From: Auxenochlorella pyrenoidosa
Taxonomy: Eukaryota; Chlorophyta; Trebouxiophyceae; Chlorellales; Chlorellaceae
DNA: 64,000 bases
NCBI GenBank assembly: GCA_001430745.1
Contig: KQ482040.1
Span: 349,379 to 413,378 of the forward strand
Direction: 5' to 3'
Position numbers and translations under genes: made by a program. The notes below the pieces were generated by a model that saw only the letters and a list, made by a program, of their open reading frames with translations, was not told where the DNA came from and searched no databases. Below are positions 23,701 to 34,998 of the stretch, piece by piece (position 1 is the stretch's first letter; each line of letters begins with the position of its first letter).

Positions 23701-26700
23701 AGCGGGAGTCGAATCAATGTGCACCAGGCTGGTGCCAGCAAGCAATCAAGCTGCACGTCTCACGACCACTGCAAAGCATCACCTTCACATGCACTTGGTT
23801 GAGCACCTCCCGGCAGGGCCTGCGCCCAAGAGAAGGGGCGAGCAGCATTGGGAAGGTTACTGTGGCGAACCACTGCACTTGCGGCGGCGGCGGGTCCACT
23901 GCACTTGAGCTGCGCGTCCGAAGGGCGTGGCACAAGGCACAACACCGGGGCTGCACTCACGTGTCCAGCAGCCACTGCGTTTCCATCTCGTTGAGCTGCA
24001 GGTCGCAAAGCTCAACGATGGTCGCCTTGCGGCGCTGAATGACATGCGGCGGTGGCTCCAACTCCCAGCGTGGGCCGATGTCCTGTTCAACGACGCTCTT
24101 AGCAGCCAACCAAAGCTCCTCAGAGCGGGCCTTTGGGAGGCGCCGGAGGGCCGAGGCACCCGGGCTAGGGTCCAGCTCGCCGGCCATGAGGTTGTGCAGG
24201 CAAGCGGCCTGCTCCTAGGTTGTGTTATTGCGGCACAGATGGAGGAAGTGGTGCTGATCTGATGCAGGAAGGAATTTGGAAGGCAGGTCAGTGAGCAGTT
24301 TCACAGCAACTTCTCCAGTCAGTTCTGCAAGGGTGGGAGCACAGTACTGGGGGCTGGCTCCAGGCTGGGCTAACTCTTTGAAGAGCCGAAACGCATTCCC
24401 GCCAGCTGAACCAGCTGGCATGTGGTCCTCTGTACATCATGCCTGCAGCTGCTTGCAAGCATGGCCTGGGCGGGCAGTGGGCAGTACAGGCTCCAGTTTC
24501 CAATTTCTTGCCTCTGCAACCTTGCATGCCATTATAGCAAGATGTGTGCCATCAGCACCAGACTGGAAATTGGAAACAGCCAAACTCCTGACAAGATGAC
24601 CCAGAGCCAGTACCGGAGCCCATGGCAACTTTCCATTGTTTCATGCTGCCGGTACGCAGGGGCATGCACTTCTGCTGTACCTGCTGCCCCAGAACCAAGG
24701 CCCTGGTCACAAAATTGCATGAACGCTTCCCTGCATTGTTGTGTTCCACAGCAGCTAGAGTCACAGAGATCAAGTCATTCTTAATGTACACAAGAGGGAT
24801 TATGCACTTGGCAGCAGACTCAAGGGCCACAACTGGTTCCGTAGTTGAAATCAGCCAAGGTGTGAGGCTGGCTGGCTTGCCTTGTCAAATTAGGGCTCGT
24901 CCCTGCTGGCAGTCTCAGCCTCCCAAGCATCCTCCCTGTCCTGCAAACGGGCAGGGGAGCAGCGGAAGTTTGTAGTGAGGCTGAGAACTCGAACTGCCGC
25001 ATAGAGCAGTCTCATTGATATTCATAGTGCAACACCAATCACTTTGCTATCGTTTCGGTACAACTCGCAGCAGCATCCAAGATTTTCTTTTTTAAGAACG
25101 GCTTTTGCACAAACAAAACATCAAAATGACCCTTGCCTGCATGAGGATGGAGGCCATGCGCTCGCGAATGTTCACGCGCTTCTCGCGTTTCCGCCCTGGC
25201 AGCAGCGCAGCAAGGCCTTGCAGTTCCTTTTCCTCCTCTGCAAGATGCACGGCCACGGACAGCACAATATGCATGTTGTGAAAGCTCACAACCAGCACAG
25301 ATGGGAAGAATGGCAACCTTGCAGAGAAAAGTCTCAAACTATGCACCCCATGCCCTGCCTGCATATCTCACCCTCCCAGGGCTCCGTCTCATCGACCTCC
25401 CACACAATCAGCTTGCGCTGCTTGAACGCATCGCTGCGGTGCTCCTGCCGCCACATTGCTGCCTGCAGCAGCATGAAAGTGAAAATGTGGGGCAAAGTGA
25501 AATGCAAGACAAAGGAGGGTGTAAAAATTCACTGCGCCAGCGGTCCGCCTGGCATGCTCAATCACAAGTGTGCAACCGAGGAGATGAGTGCATACACTAA
25601 GCATGCCTATTCCCAGCAGCACTTGATGCAGACGATTCACACTCACAGCTGGCGGCAGGTCGAGCGACTGCGCTGTGAGCGTGTTGACAAGGTATTCCCC
25701 AACTGTCATCCGCTGCTGCTGCTGCTGCTGCTGCTGGGTGCTGGCCGCTGCAGCCGACACCGCTTGCGCCTTACGATCAGGCAGCTGCGTTCGCGCCTGC
25801 TGCTGTGCAGCAGTGGCGGGCCCCTGTGCTTGCACATGCTGCTGCAGAAGCACCTCGGGCGGCTTCTGCTGCTGGTGGGGCGGCTTGCGCAGGTGACCCC
25901 CTCCAAAGAAATTGGGGACGTCTCTAGGCGCCTGCTGCAGCTGCGTTGGCATTGCTGGTTGCCTCCCTGCTGGAGCAGCTCCAGTCGCGGCAGGCGAGAC
26001 TGCTGGCGCAGCAGGCTTACCTACCGCTGATTTGCTGCCTGCACTGCTTGCCCCTCCAGCCATGGCAGACAGCATGTTCCAAGAGCTCGCGGGCAGGCGC
26101 TGCGGCTGCGGAGGTGGCTGGCGCGGTGGCGGCGGGACAGCCGGACCGACGCCAAACTGCTGCTGCTGTACGCTGGGGCGCGCCAAACCGCCAGCTACAC
26201 TCTGGTCGTCTGGCAGGCGCAGCACCAGCAGTGTCACTTCTACCTGCACAAAGCTGCCATCCCCAAGCGCCTCGACTGCTGGACGTGGCTCAGCACACAG
26301 GACAAAGTCCTTGCACTGTGGGCCACTCATGCTGCTCAGCGCACCGGCTGCTGCCTGCGCTGCTAGGTGCACCGCGCGTCGCTCTCCATCCGCGGTCTGG
26401 AGGCAAAATATGTGGGAGGTTTACGGCTTGTGAGGCTCAAGCAGAGCCAACTCCAAGCGGCAGCCTGAGTCACTGAACAAGCTCAATAGACAACTTGAAG
26501 GTTCAGCACCTCCCTAGCCCACCTGTAAGCTCTGCAGGACCTCCATGGTGCCGCTCCCAGTGTCAAAGAGCTGGCTGACGGGCGGCAGGTTGATCGCACA
26601 CAGAACGCCGTTGGCGGATCCAAGAGCGCCGTCCAGGAAAGGTGACTCGCCAGCAGCACGCACGGCATCAGACGCAAGGTGCATGAGAGCCTGCGCAGGC

Positions 26701-28856
26701 AGTATGTGAGGAATGGTGCTGGCATGTTGACACCCAGGCAGTTGTCTCAACAGGCAAGCAGGCAGATGGCTAGAAATTCAGCAAGCATGCAACATGCAGC
26801 GGTGAGGCAGGCACCACCACCTCGCTTGAAAAATGAGAAGACTGGGGCAGCCTGAAACAAGCAAGTTGCACACATATCTCCAGTTGTAGCACCAACCAAA
26901 AGACACAGAGTGCATGCAGAAGGCAATGCCATTTCCACCCACCTGAGCAGCGCCCATTTGGTGCGCTGATGCTGCAGGCATACTGGCCAGTCCACGGCCA
27001 AGGACAGCAGCTCCTGGCTGCATCAGCAGCTGCTGCAGCGGCGGAGAGATGATGCGCTTGAAGTGCCGCAGGTCGCGTCCATGCCACATGAGCGCGCCAC
27101 GGCTGCTGCGCAGTACCTCCTGAGCCTACAAATAGGCAGAGCAGATGTTGGAAACGTGTCGTAGCATGACAAACGGTGCACCCATCGCTTGCAAACAGCA
27201 CACCGCTGCTGTTCACGACCAGCAGGGCTCAACACTGAACATATGTGAGGACAAGGTACGCAAGAAAACAAGAAGAGGCATAGCTGCCGAGAGCACAAAT
27301 GATCGCATGGTATAGTAACATGTATGGTAAGAAAGTCCAGAGGCTGCCTCAGTTCCACCATGAAAGAGTTATCATACCTGCACCGCTTGCAGGATGCAGC
27401 GCACGCTGTGCTCCAATGCATTATCAGCGATTTCAGTTGCCTGTGCCACCGTCATCTGCAGGAAAGTGCAGAAGCATGCCCAGAATGGGACCGCTGTCAA
27501 ATGTCAAGCCACCTTGGCGAGCATCCATAAATTGCATCATGCTTGAATGATCCTTAGTGTTCGCTAGTGCAGAGTACAGTGTTGACTGACGCAGCAACAC
27601 CTGCGCATCGCCAAAAGCCTGCATCAGCACATCCTGCTCCATAACGGCCACCATGTGTGCTGTCTGCTGCAGTGCTGCAATCAGGGCATCCGCCTGCAAG
27701 AAAGATGGCAGACAGCACAATAGTAAGAGCGTGAGAGCAGTGATCAAGCAGCGCAAGTCAATGGCCACTTTTGGTGATAAAATTAAGCAGGACAGGCAAG
27801 AGCAGCACGCAGAATCAGGCATTCACAAGATATATACGCACAGAATCAGAAAAAAAGCACACACACTGTGCACGCCAGACGAACAAATCACGGCAAAAGC
27901 AGGCATTTACAATATAGCATCAGCCCACACCTGATCCTGCTTGGCAGCACCTTCAAAGGCAAAGGGCCGTGTGACGGCTGCCACTGTGAAGTGCCCTGCT
28001 CCACGAAGCGCCTGCACTATCTGCAGCACAGTGCCTGGTCCGCCTGGCGCCGCCGCACCGGGCGCCAGCACAAAGGTCACAGCGCCATCTGTGCCTGCAT
28101 TGATGTTGCCGCGGCCGCCGGCATCAGATGCCACGCGGCCCACAATGCGCTGCAGCTCCTCTGGCGACAGCCGGCCCTCTGCAGCTGCTGCTGCTGTTTC
28201 ATCCTTGGGAAGCAGCAGCGTGTTGGAGGTGGGTGCTGCGTCTAGTACTGCCTTGTCGACATCCAGCGCCCAGGCGTCGCTCGCATCCACCTGTGAAGCG
28301 GACAGATGCAATCAGTGCATGGTGCTGTGTATCAGTGCAGGTGCATGGTGGCTGAGGTCAGATTGTGCAAGCACCGTTAACCTTGCCACACACTGTCAGT
28401 GCGGCAAATCTTATCCGTAAAATGCAGAGGGTTTGGTTCATGTCCATGCATACACCCATGACAAAGCGCGGTATGACAACTGCTTTTTTGGAAAGTGAGC
28501 ATGCACCGCGCACCCACCTTGCCATGTTTCACAAGCTTTGTTATGGCATTGATGCCGCGGCTGCCAACGCCAATCACTCGGACCTCCACCTCTTGAGGTG
28601 GCAGTGCTGGCGTGCAGTCTGACACGGTCAGCCGTTCTGGCATGCTCACAGCTGCGATGCTGCTGGTGCCTGTGGGCAAACGCCGGGAGCGGCTGGCAGC
28701 AGCAGCGCTGCCTGTCTGCTGTTGCCAGGCTGCGCGCCGCTGGAGGCCAAGTTGTGGATGCGGCAGCGCAGCCGGCGCTCCGAAGACAGCGCGCGTGCCC
28801 GCTGCTGGCATCATGGTCAAACTCAGAGCAACGCATGTACCCTCCAACATGGGCAT
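20714..28856 (-). CDS. Giant FtsZ-like protein with degenerate GTP-binding loop (ARC3-like candidate, up to 1522 aa)
   Basis: Sixteen exons: 28856-28518, 28290-27931, 27693-27601, 27455-27378, 27125-26943, 26690-26523, 26396-25647, 25462-25372, 25237-25137, 24208-23961, 23819-23783, 23635-23240, 22972-22914, 22621-22552, 22442-22000, 21866-20714. All phases close. After an Ala/Arg/Ser-rich leader resembling a plastid transit peptide, residues 90-470 follow the tubulin/FtsZ plan: VEVRVIGVGSRGINA in place of the first Gly-rich loop, AAVTRPFAFEGA, TVAQATEIADNA, and GSANGVLCAINLPP. The signature loop (GGGTGTG in FtsZ) reads APGAAAPGGPGT, so GTP hydrolysis is doubtful. Plant ARC3 is also an FtsZ-like protein with a lost signature and acts on plastid FtsZ ring placement. 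No MORN repeats are seen here. Q/P-rich linkers and an unrecognised C-terminal half follow. The weakest joint is the 928-base intron after 25137 (GC donor); two genes are possible. Alternative starts: 28850, 28814, 28811. Confidence 0.7.
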
Positions 28857-28889
28857 TCTGGATTGTTGGAGCGCAACAATGACGAGTGC

Positions 28890-30219
28890 CTACTCCTGGC
28901 CAATGTCACGCATGAATGTGCGAGGGTCGGGCACAGAGCCGCCAGTGAATTCGGCTGATGAAAAGTCGAAGCCCGGGTGCTGCGGGCAATAGAAAGGGAG
29001 GGAATGTTGGAGGCCATTGTGGTTGTTGTGCCATTGCGGCTGAAAAACCCTCAGCACTCATGGAAGCATGCAGCCATAAAAGGGAAGGGACACACATCAC
29101 AAGAGATAATTGCGAAAAGCGCAGCATTCCCACCTCTGCCTGAAAGCGCTCCAGCAGAAGCCGCTTCTGATCGGCCTGTTGCTCGTCCGCCTGCAGCTCG
29201 TGGCCTGCCATAGACACACCAACGAGAGCGCCAACTGAACTGACCAAAGCATGGCGCGCAAGGGATAATCGTGTGTGCAATGCAAAAGCCAAAAAAGCGG
29301 GCAAGGTCACTTTTAGCAGGCATCACGAAGCACTGCAGCCACCAAAGCGCACACCAACCTGCAATGGCACTCGCCCAAGTAGCTCCTTCCTCAGCCTTGG
29401 CCAGCTGGATGTGCAGCGTGCCGTCCTCAAGTGTCCACAGAGAGTCGGAGGGCTTCACTGCGCCGCCCAGCGCCTTCTGCGGATAGGCAAACAAAGGACA
29501 CACGGTGGGCAACGCATGTCCTTCTCATGGTGTCTCATGGTGTGATAACAACAAGCAGCCTTCAGGATTTTAGAGTTCACGCTGCGCAGTTCCAGGCACA
29601 CACCAACATCAGCTGTGCTGTGTTAATCAAGCGCACCCGCCAGCGGGTGCAGTGACCAGTACCAAAGAGGGGGATGGACAGCAATTACGCCAATATACGC
29701 TGGGTCGCCCCCTCACAGCAGACCACACGAGGCGGTCACTGCACCAGGTCTCTCACAGGCCCCCCAACCACCCGCAACAACCAAGCTTCGCACGTCGAGG
29801 TACGGCGGCAAGCCCTGGATGCCAACACGCAGGTGTTGCGGCTGGATAGAGACGTCTAGCTGCTTGGCACGTACACCCGTGGGCACCTGGATGAAGATGA
29901 TGACCTCGCTGCGCCAGGGGTGACACAAAGGGGACCAGGCAGCAGCGAGCGACGCCGTTGAGTGCGCGGCGGCCTCAGCTGTTGTCTGTTCCATCGACGG
30001 CTGTGTCAGCCCCACGGCCACTCAGCGTGTGAGTGAGTTTTGCAGGCCCCAAGGCGACAGCCTGCCGAGGCGGCAAACTGCGCGAAAGCTTTTTGAAGGC
30101 TGCGCCGCAGGCTAAACCTTGTGTCGATCACTGCGCTTGCCTCACCCGTACTCCTGCTCCCACTCGTAGACTGTTTGGCCGTTGTGCTGGAAGCGGTGCC
30201 GAGCTGCTGCTGCTGCCAT
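28890..30219 (-). CDS. NUDCD2-like: NudC/CS-domain protein, NUDCD2-like (155 aa)
   Basis: Five exons: 30219-30146, 29908-29794, 29476-29359, 29204-29134, 28979-28890. All phases close and the start context is strong (GGGGGATGG). A CS (p23-like) beta-sandwich covers about residues 14-105: YEWEQEYGEVIIFIQVP, then LRVGIQGLPPYL, and the closing SDSLWTLEDGTLHIQLAK. The tail HPGFDFSSAEFTGG plus PDPRTFM is typical of NUDCD2-type proteins, which are Hsp90 co-chaperone-like factors tied to dynein and LIS1 stability in animals. Length matches (human about 157 aa). Its TAG stop lies only 33 bases before the first possible ATG of the FtsZ-like frame on the same strand and in the same reading frame, so there is almost no room for separate 3' processing and a promoter. 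Confidence 0.93.
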
Positions 30220-30516
30220 CCCCCGGGGGCCCCTGAGAAGCCCTGTGAGGAATAAATGAGGTGTGCAGCAGCGCCTAAACCAGCTAGGATGTGCGCAGAC
30301 GCCCCGAATTTCGAGTGCGAGCAGCGCAGCACGCCAGCCCGAGGCACAGCACGCTTCGCTGAACATAGCTGAAAAGTCGCCACATTCTTTGCATCTGCAA
30401 GCCTGGAGCCAAGCAAGTGCCGGAGCCCCCGTCAGCTCACTGCTTCCTCTTTGCTCCTTGAAACGCCGCTGCAAAGAGCAGAGCAGAAGTACAAAAGTCG
30501 GCCTGATCGGCCACAA
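30220..30516. promoter_or_regulatory. Bidirectional promoter between NudC and GPDH genes
   Basis: 297 bases separate the divergent ATGs of the NudC-domain gene (-) and the plastid GPDH gene (+). The region must carry both promoters and both 5' UTRs. I see no clear TATA box. The GPDH frame stays open upstream of its ATG to about 30451 but has no earlier ATG. Confidence 0.6.
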
Positions 30517-33500
30517 ATGCTGGCGTGGGCCGCGGCGCCGGCTGCCACCCACAGCGTAGCGGGGTGCTCCTCTCCTGCTGCTCGCCTTGTCTGGGTGCCT
30601 AGCAGACGCTCTCGAAGGGCGCAGCTGTCCAAATGCACATCTATCCAGGCGCCAAGAGCGACAGAGTGCGCGCAGCAGCAGGACCAGCCGCGAAAGAGAG
30701 CTCAGGCGGGAAGCAGCGGCTGCACCAGCAGCAGCACAACTAGCAGTGGAGGCTTTGTGACCGACCCTGCCGCCGCTGCTGCTGTCGACGTGCAATGCGG
30801 AGCACTGGCGGCGGCGGCGGCGGCGACAGCCCAGCAGCAGCAGCAGCAGCAGCAGCAGCCTGCACAACAGCAAGTTCCAGCTATGCCAGCCACTGGCAGC
30901 AGCAGCAGCAGCATGCCTGCATGCGACGCTGAGCAGCCACCTGAAATAGGGGTTGCACCTCACGTTGACCTGGAGCAGCTTGCCTCTGGCAAACAGCAGC
31001 AACGGCCACGGCGTGGGGCATCCCCAGCAGCCCCTGCAGCACCAGCACCACCTGATCCTGCTGCCGCCACAGCGGCCGCTGGTGCAGCAGCCGCTGGATC
31101 CTCTGCCACAGCGGACGCCGGGCTGCTCTACCCTCCATCAGAGCGCACTCAGATCCGCAACTCGTGGAACTCGCTCATGCGCTGGGCCCGCTACTTCAGG
31201 TGTGCCAGGTTGAAGATGTCCAGGGGAAGTGTACGAAGGGCCAGATTTAACTGTGCTAATGCTGCCAGCGCTGCACATTCCGGGAATGCTGAACACTTGT
31301 CGATGATCCTGCCTAATATTTCCCGTCAGACAGCTGCAGGCCCCTGGCATGATGCCTCTAGCCATCTTGCTGTGGTGTGTTTGCATGATGCAGGTCGCGA
31401 GAGGAGACTGACACGCTGCACGTGGACAAGGTGGTGGTGTTTGGTGGCGGGAGCTTTGGCACGGCCATGGGAGTGGCGCTTGCGCGGCAGCGGAAGAACA
31501 TCCAGGTGAGAAGGTTAGGCAGGCAGGAACCATGCACAGGATATGATTGGAACCGCCGTGGCATGGACGAGGCAGTGGTGGATGCAATAACTGCATGCTC
31601 TTTAGAATCTGTATGCTAGCATCCCTAACCGGCAGGTCACCCTGCTGTTGCGGGATCCCTACCTCTGCCGGGACATAAACGAGCTGCACTGCAACACACG
31701 CTACCTCAAGGTGCGAAAACTCTGGACAAGTAGTAGCAGACGAGGTCGCACTACGATAACTAGGCTGGGTTCTCATTGGGTGCTAGGGTACATGGCAACA
31801 CACCTCACGTAGGCTCAGCAGGGGGATTGCTTGCCAACATGTGCACTAGCAAATGTTCAAAAAGCAACACGTGGGGCATGTATCCATGTGCAGGACTTCA
31901 TGCTGCCAGCCAATGTGAATGCCACCACATCAGCAGCAGAGGCAATTGCAGGGGCGCAGTTTGCCATCCATGCAGTGCCGGTGCAGCATACGCGGGTATT
32001 CTTGCAGGGCATTAAGGTGAGGCTGCATGCTGCTGCTTCCCTGCTGGTGGCTTTTTGTGCATGCTGGTATGCTGCTGCATCCCTATTAGGGGCCTACCTT
32101 ACATTTTGCACCCCCCGCCTCGGCATTGGTGCTCGGAGCCGTAATGTCCATGGATCGATTCCAGCAATCCCGCATGCTGCTCACGTCTCTTGGCAAACTT
32201 ACAGTGGATGTGATGAACATGCAACGCAGCAAGCTACAGACAGGCTCTCACTTTGTTGTTGTGCAATCTTGCAGGACCTGCTGCCGCCCACGCTGCCAAT
32301 TATCAGCGTCAGCAAGGGCATTGAAGTGGGCAGTGGCCAGTTGATGAGCGAGGTCATCCCCTCGGTGCTCAGCAAGAAGCACCCCACAGTGTACCTCTCA
32401 GGTAAAGCTTGGTTAGAACAGGCTCGCTTTCTTGCTCAGATTGTGAGAGCAAGTGAAACATGTCAGGAATGGCTGGCGTTGTGGTCCACAATCTCCAGCG
32501 GCTCAGGCTGTTGTTGACAGGAGGCGAGTGCTTCTGATGTACTGCATCAGTATGAGCCATACCTGACGGCACTGCCATAAGGCCAACTGCTGTGTCAACC
32601 TTGCAGGCCCCAGCTTTGCCAAGGAGGTCATGATGGGCCGGCCTACCGGCATTGTCGCGGCCTCCAAGGTTAGCTGAGCATGCTGCTGTGCAGTTGGGTG
32701 TATGGCCAACACAAAGCACCTTTGTGGGAGCATATGGTCATATCCAACGTACCGTGTAGGCAGGATTGTGCACATGGTAGACATAAAAATGCATGCTTTT
32801 CTGCAGGATAAAACACTGGCGCGGACTGTGCAGCGGTTATTCGCCTCGCCTAGCATGCGTGTCAACACGACTACAGGTGCACAAACTTACTGCTCTTGCT
32901 GTAATGCCGCACACTGCTGCGTGTTGTCACCATGCAGTTATGAAGTCCAACCCGCATGATAAACTATCAAGCTTAGCCACATTTTGAGTGTCTGTGCCAG
33001 CGTGCCACTCACTGCTCACTCCGCAGTGATTGCTGAAATGCACCGCAATTTATCTTGAGAGCAAGTAGGCAGTCATGCCGCAGACAGCGTCTTGACTCTC
33101 AGTGCCACCTTTCTGCCACGCCCTTGTACCCAACATTAATTGTGTCTTTGCAGACGTGATCGGCGTGGAGATTTGCGGCTCGCTGAAGAATGTGCTGGCG
33201 ATTGCAGCAGGGATTGTTGAGGGCCTGGAGTTGGGACCTAACGCCATGGCGGCGCTCGTGGCGCAGGTACTTGAATTTGATCACCATTTGCATGGATTTC
33301 TGCTCATGCGTGGCTTCTGTGTTGTTTGGTGCGGTGATTACGACCCAGCTCAGCCGTGGTTCACCCCTGTTCAGGGTTGCTCTGAGATTCGGTGGCTTGC
33401 AACCAAGATGGGGGCTAAGACAGCAACCATCAGCGGTCTTTCAGGTGAGCAAAGATTGGCAGCTTACTGCCTCTTCTGCATGCTCAGTATCTGATGCAAA

Positions 33501-34255
33501 TGTCCTGCTTTAACGCAACCAACAATCTTGCTGCATGGTGGCTTACTGCAGGATTGGGTGACATCATGCTCACCTGCTACGGCAGCCTCAGCCGAAACCG
33601 CACTGTAGGAGTGCGGCTGGGGCAGGGTGAGAAGCTGGCTGACATCCTGGGATCCAGCTCGCAAGTTGCAGAAGGTGTGCCCACAGCCGGTGAGTACTTG
33701 ACTTGATGGTATTGTCTTTGCCTTGGCATGAGGACCCTTGGAAAACATTTGCATTCATAACGGGCAAGGCCTCCAGAATGAGTATATAGGAGGACGCATT
33801 GGCATGTGAAACACACACGAACAGCAGCAGAGCATCGAACAGAGCACCAACCAGCATGACTGGCCTTGGCGCAGCTAGCGTTTACACTGCAGGCTGCAGT
33901 ATCAACACCTTCATCATGCATGCAGGATTTGCTTGTGCTCATTGCTCAAATGACCATTCTGTCTGCGACATTGTGCAGCTGTGGTGGTCAACCTGGCACG
34001 CAAATACCGTGTGCAGCTGCCAGTGCTGACTGCCGTAGCGCAGGTGGGTAATTTGAGCGGTGCGGAAGACATTTGCTGCAACACTGCCCATCTGCTGTGC
34101 TCCTTGAACGCCAGTGGCGGCGGGCTGTCTGGACATGTTGAAATCAACTTGTTCACCTAAATCCTCCCATCTCCTTCCAGGTGCTAGATGGCCACATCAC
34201 TGCCAAGCAGGCGGTGTTTGAGATAATGAACCTGCCGCAGATTGAGGAGCGATGA
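30517..34255 (+). CDS. GLY1: NAD-dependent glycerol-3-phosphate dehydrogenase, plastid GLY1/SFD1 type (570 aa)
   Basis: Reduces dihydroxyacetone phosphate to glycerol-3-phosphate, the backbone for plastid glycerolipids. Twelve exons: 30517-31199, 31394-31505, 31636-31710, 31894-32016, 32275-32401, 32607-32668, 32807-32876, 33154-33266, 33375-33444, 33552-33689, 33979-34043, 34181-34255. All phases close. Residues 245-253 hold the NAD-binding [24 protein letters not shown] (near 374) and [17 protein letters not shown] follow, with Lys429 as the family's catalytic lysine. The C-terminus MNLPQIEE is typical of plant plastid enzymes. No phosphatase domain is fused, unlike some algal forms. The first 210 residues are unusual: a transit-like leader, then a poly-Gln/Ala/Pro low-complexity segment. 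Intron 10 and exons 10-11 have been copied elsewhere in the window. Confidence 0.95.
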
Positions 34256-34998
34256 CCCTGAACATGCCGCAGCGTCCTGCCGTAGTGTTCTTTGGACTGT
34301 GACATCTAATCATTATTTTCAAGCTCCCAGGAATGTAACCACGTCCTCTGAGCAAGTGGAGGCTTGGGCCTGCTTGCACAGGGGGTAGATGCTCCCAAAA
34401 GATCACCTCCCTTCTGATGTGCCAAGGAAAAGGAAGGAAACGCCCATCGCCTGGATGCAATTCACCGAACTTCATCAGCCCTGCGCTTCGTCGACCATGC
34501 GCTTTCGGCCAGACTTGCAACTGCAGTGGACTTTGTCGGTCCGGTGAGTGTGTTTTGGCCGCTAACTGTACTTAGATTTCCCGCTGCTTTGCAGCGTTTA
34601 CTACCCAGTCACTAAGAGGGCGGTTCTCACAGGAGCCCTCTCTCAGGAGAGCCTGTGCAGGCCGTGAAGATAAATAAATTGTCCTGGAAGCCCCAAACTC
34701 GTCCCGGACTCTCCAGTGGGCTCTCCGGGTGTCACGTGAGTCAGTGGACTCTCACGGTGATGCTGCCTCCTCCACCGCTACCCCACCGCCGCTTGCCAGC
34801 ACTTCGTTGGCACTCCCTCGTCATAGTTGTTTTTTCCCCATCTTTTTAATCTTAATCACCTGCAGCCATTGTAAGTGCTTCCAACCTCTTCCAGTGGGAA
34901 GAAACCTGGACCTTTGGCGCTTCCAATGCCATTGGCAGCAAAAACTCGGTTACAGAGCCACAGGTAGTAAGTCATTTCCTGTTTGGTGAACTGGAGCC
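34256..34998. other. Intergenic between GPDH and GT47 copy A
   Basis: GPDH 3' UTR and GT47 promoter region. No exon is supported. The stretch from about 34800 contains short AT-rich runs unlike the neighbours. Confidence 0.45.

Noticed and set aside
23690..23720. tRNA-like fragment (GGTGGCCGAG and GGGAGTCGAATC)
   Set aside because: The two blocks are too close together for a cloverleaf, there is no acceptor stem, and the site lies in an intron of the FtsZ-like gene.
25044..26030. Plus-strand open frame of 328 codons
   Set aside because: It is antisense to FtsZ-like exons 7-9 and driven by CTG (Leu) repeats opposite CAG (Gln) codons; no splice or motif support.
10379..28892. Reassigned UAG codon in this nuclear genome
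   Set aside because: Two TAGs precede coding-like sequence, but other genes such as GT47 copy A end in TAG at the expected C-terminus, and no conserved internal position in the other exon chains uses TAG.
30142..31002. Minus-strand open frame of 286 codons
   Set aside because: It overlaps the NudC exon 1 strand in another frame and is the antisense of the GPDH Gln-rich leader; low-complexity artefact.
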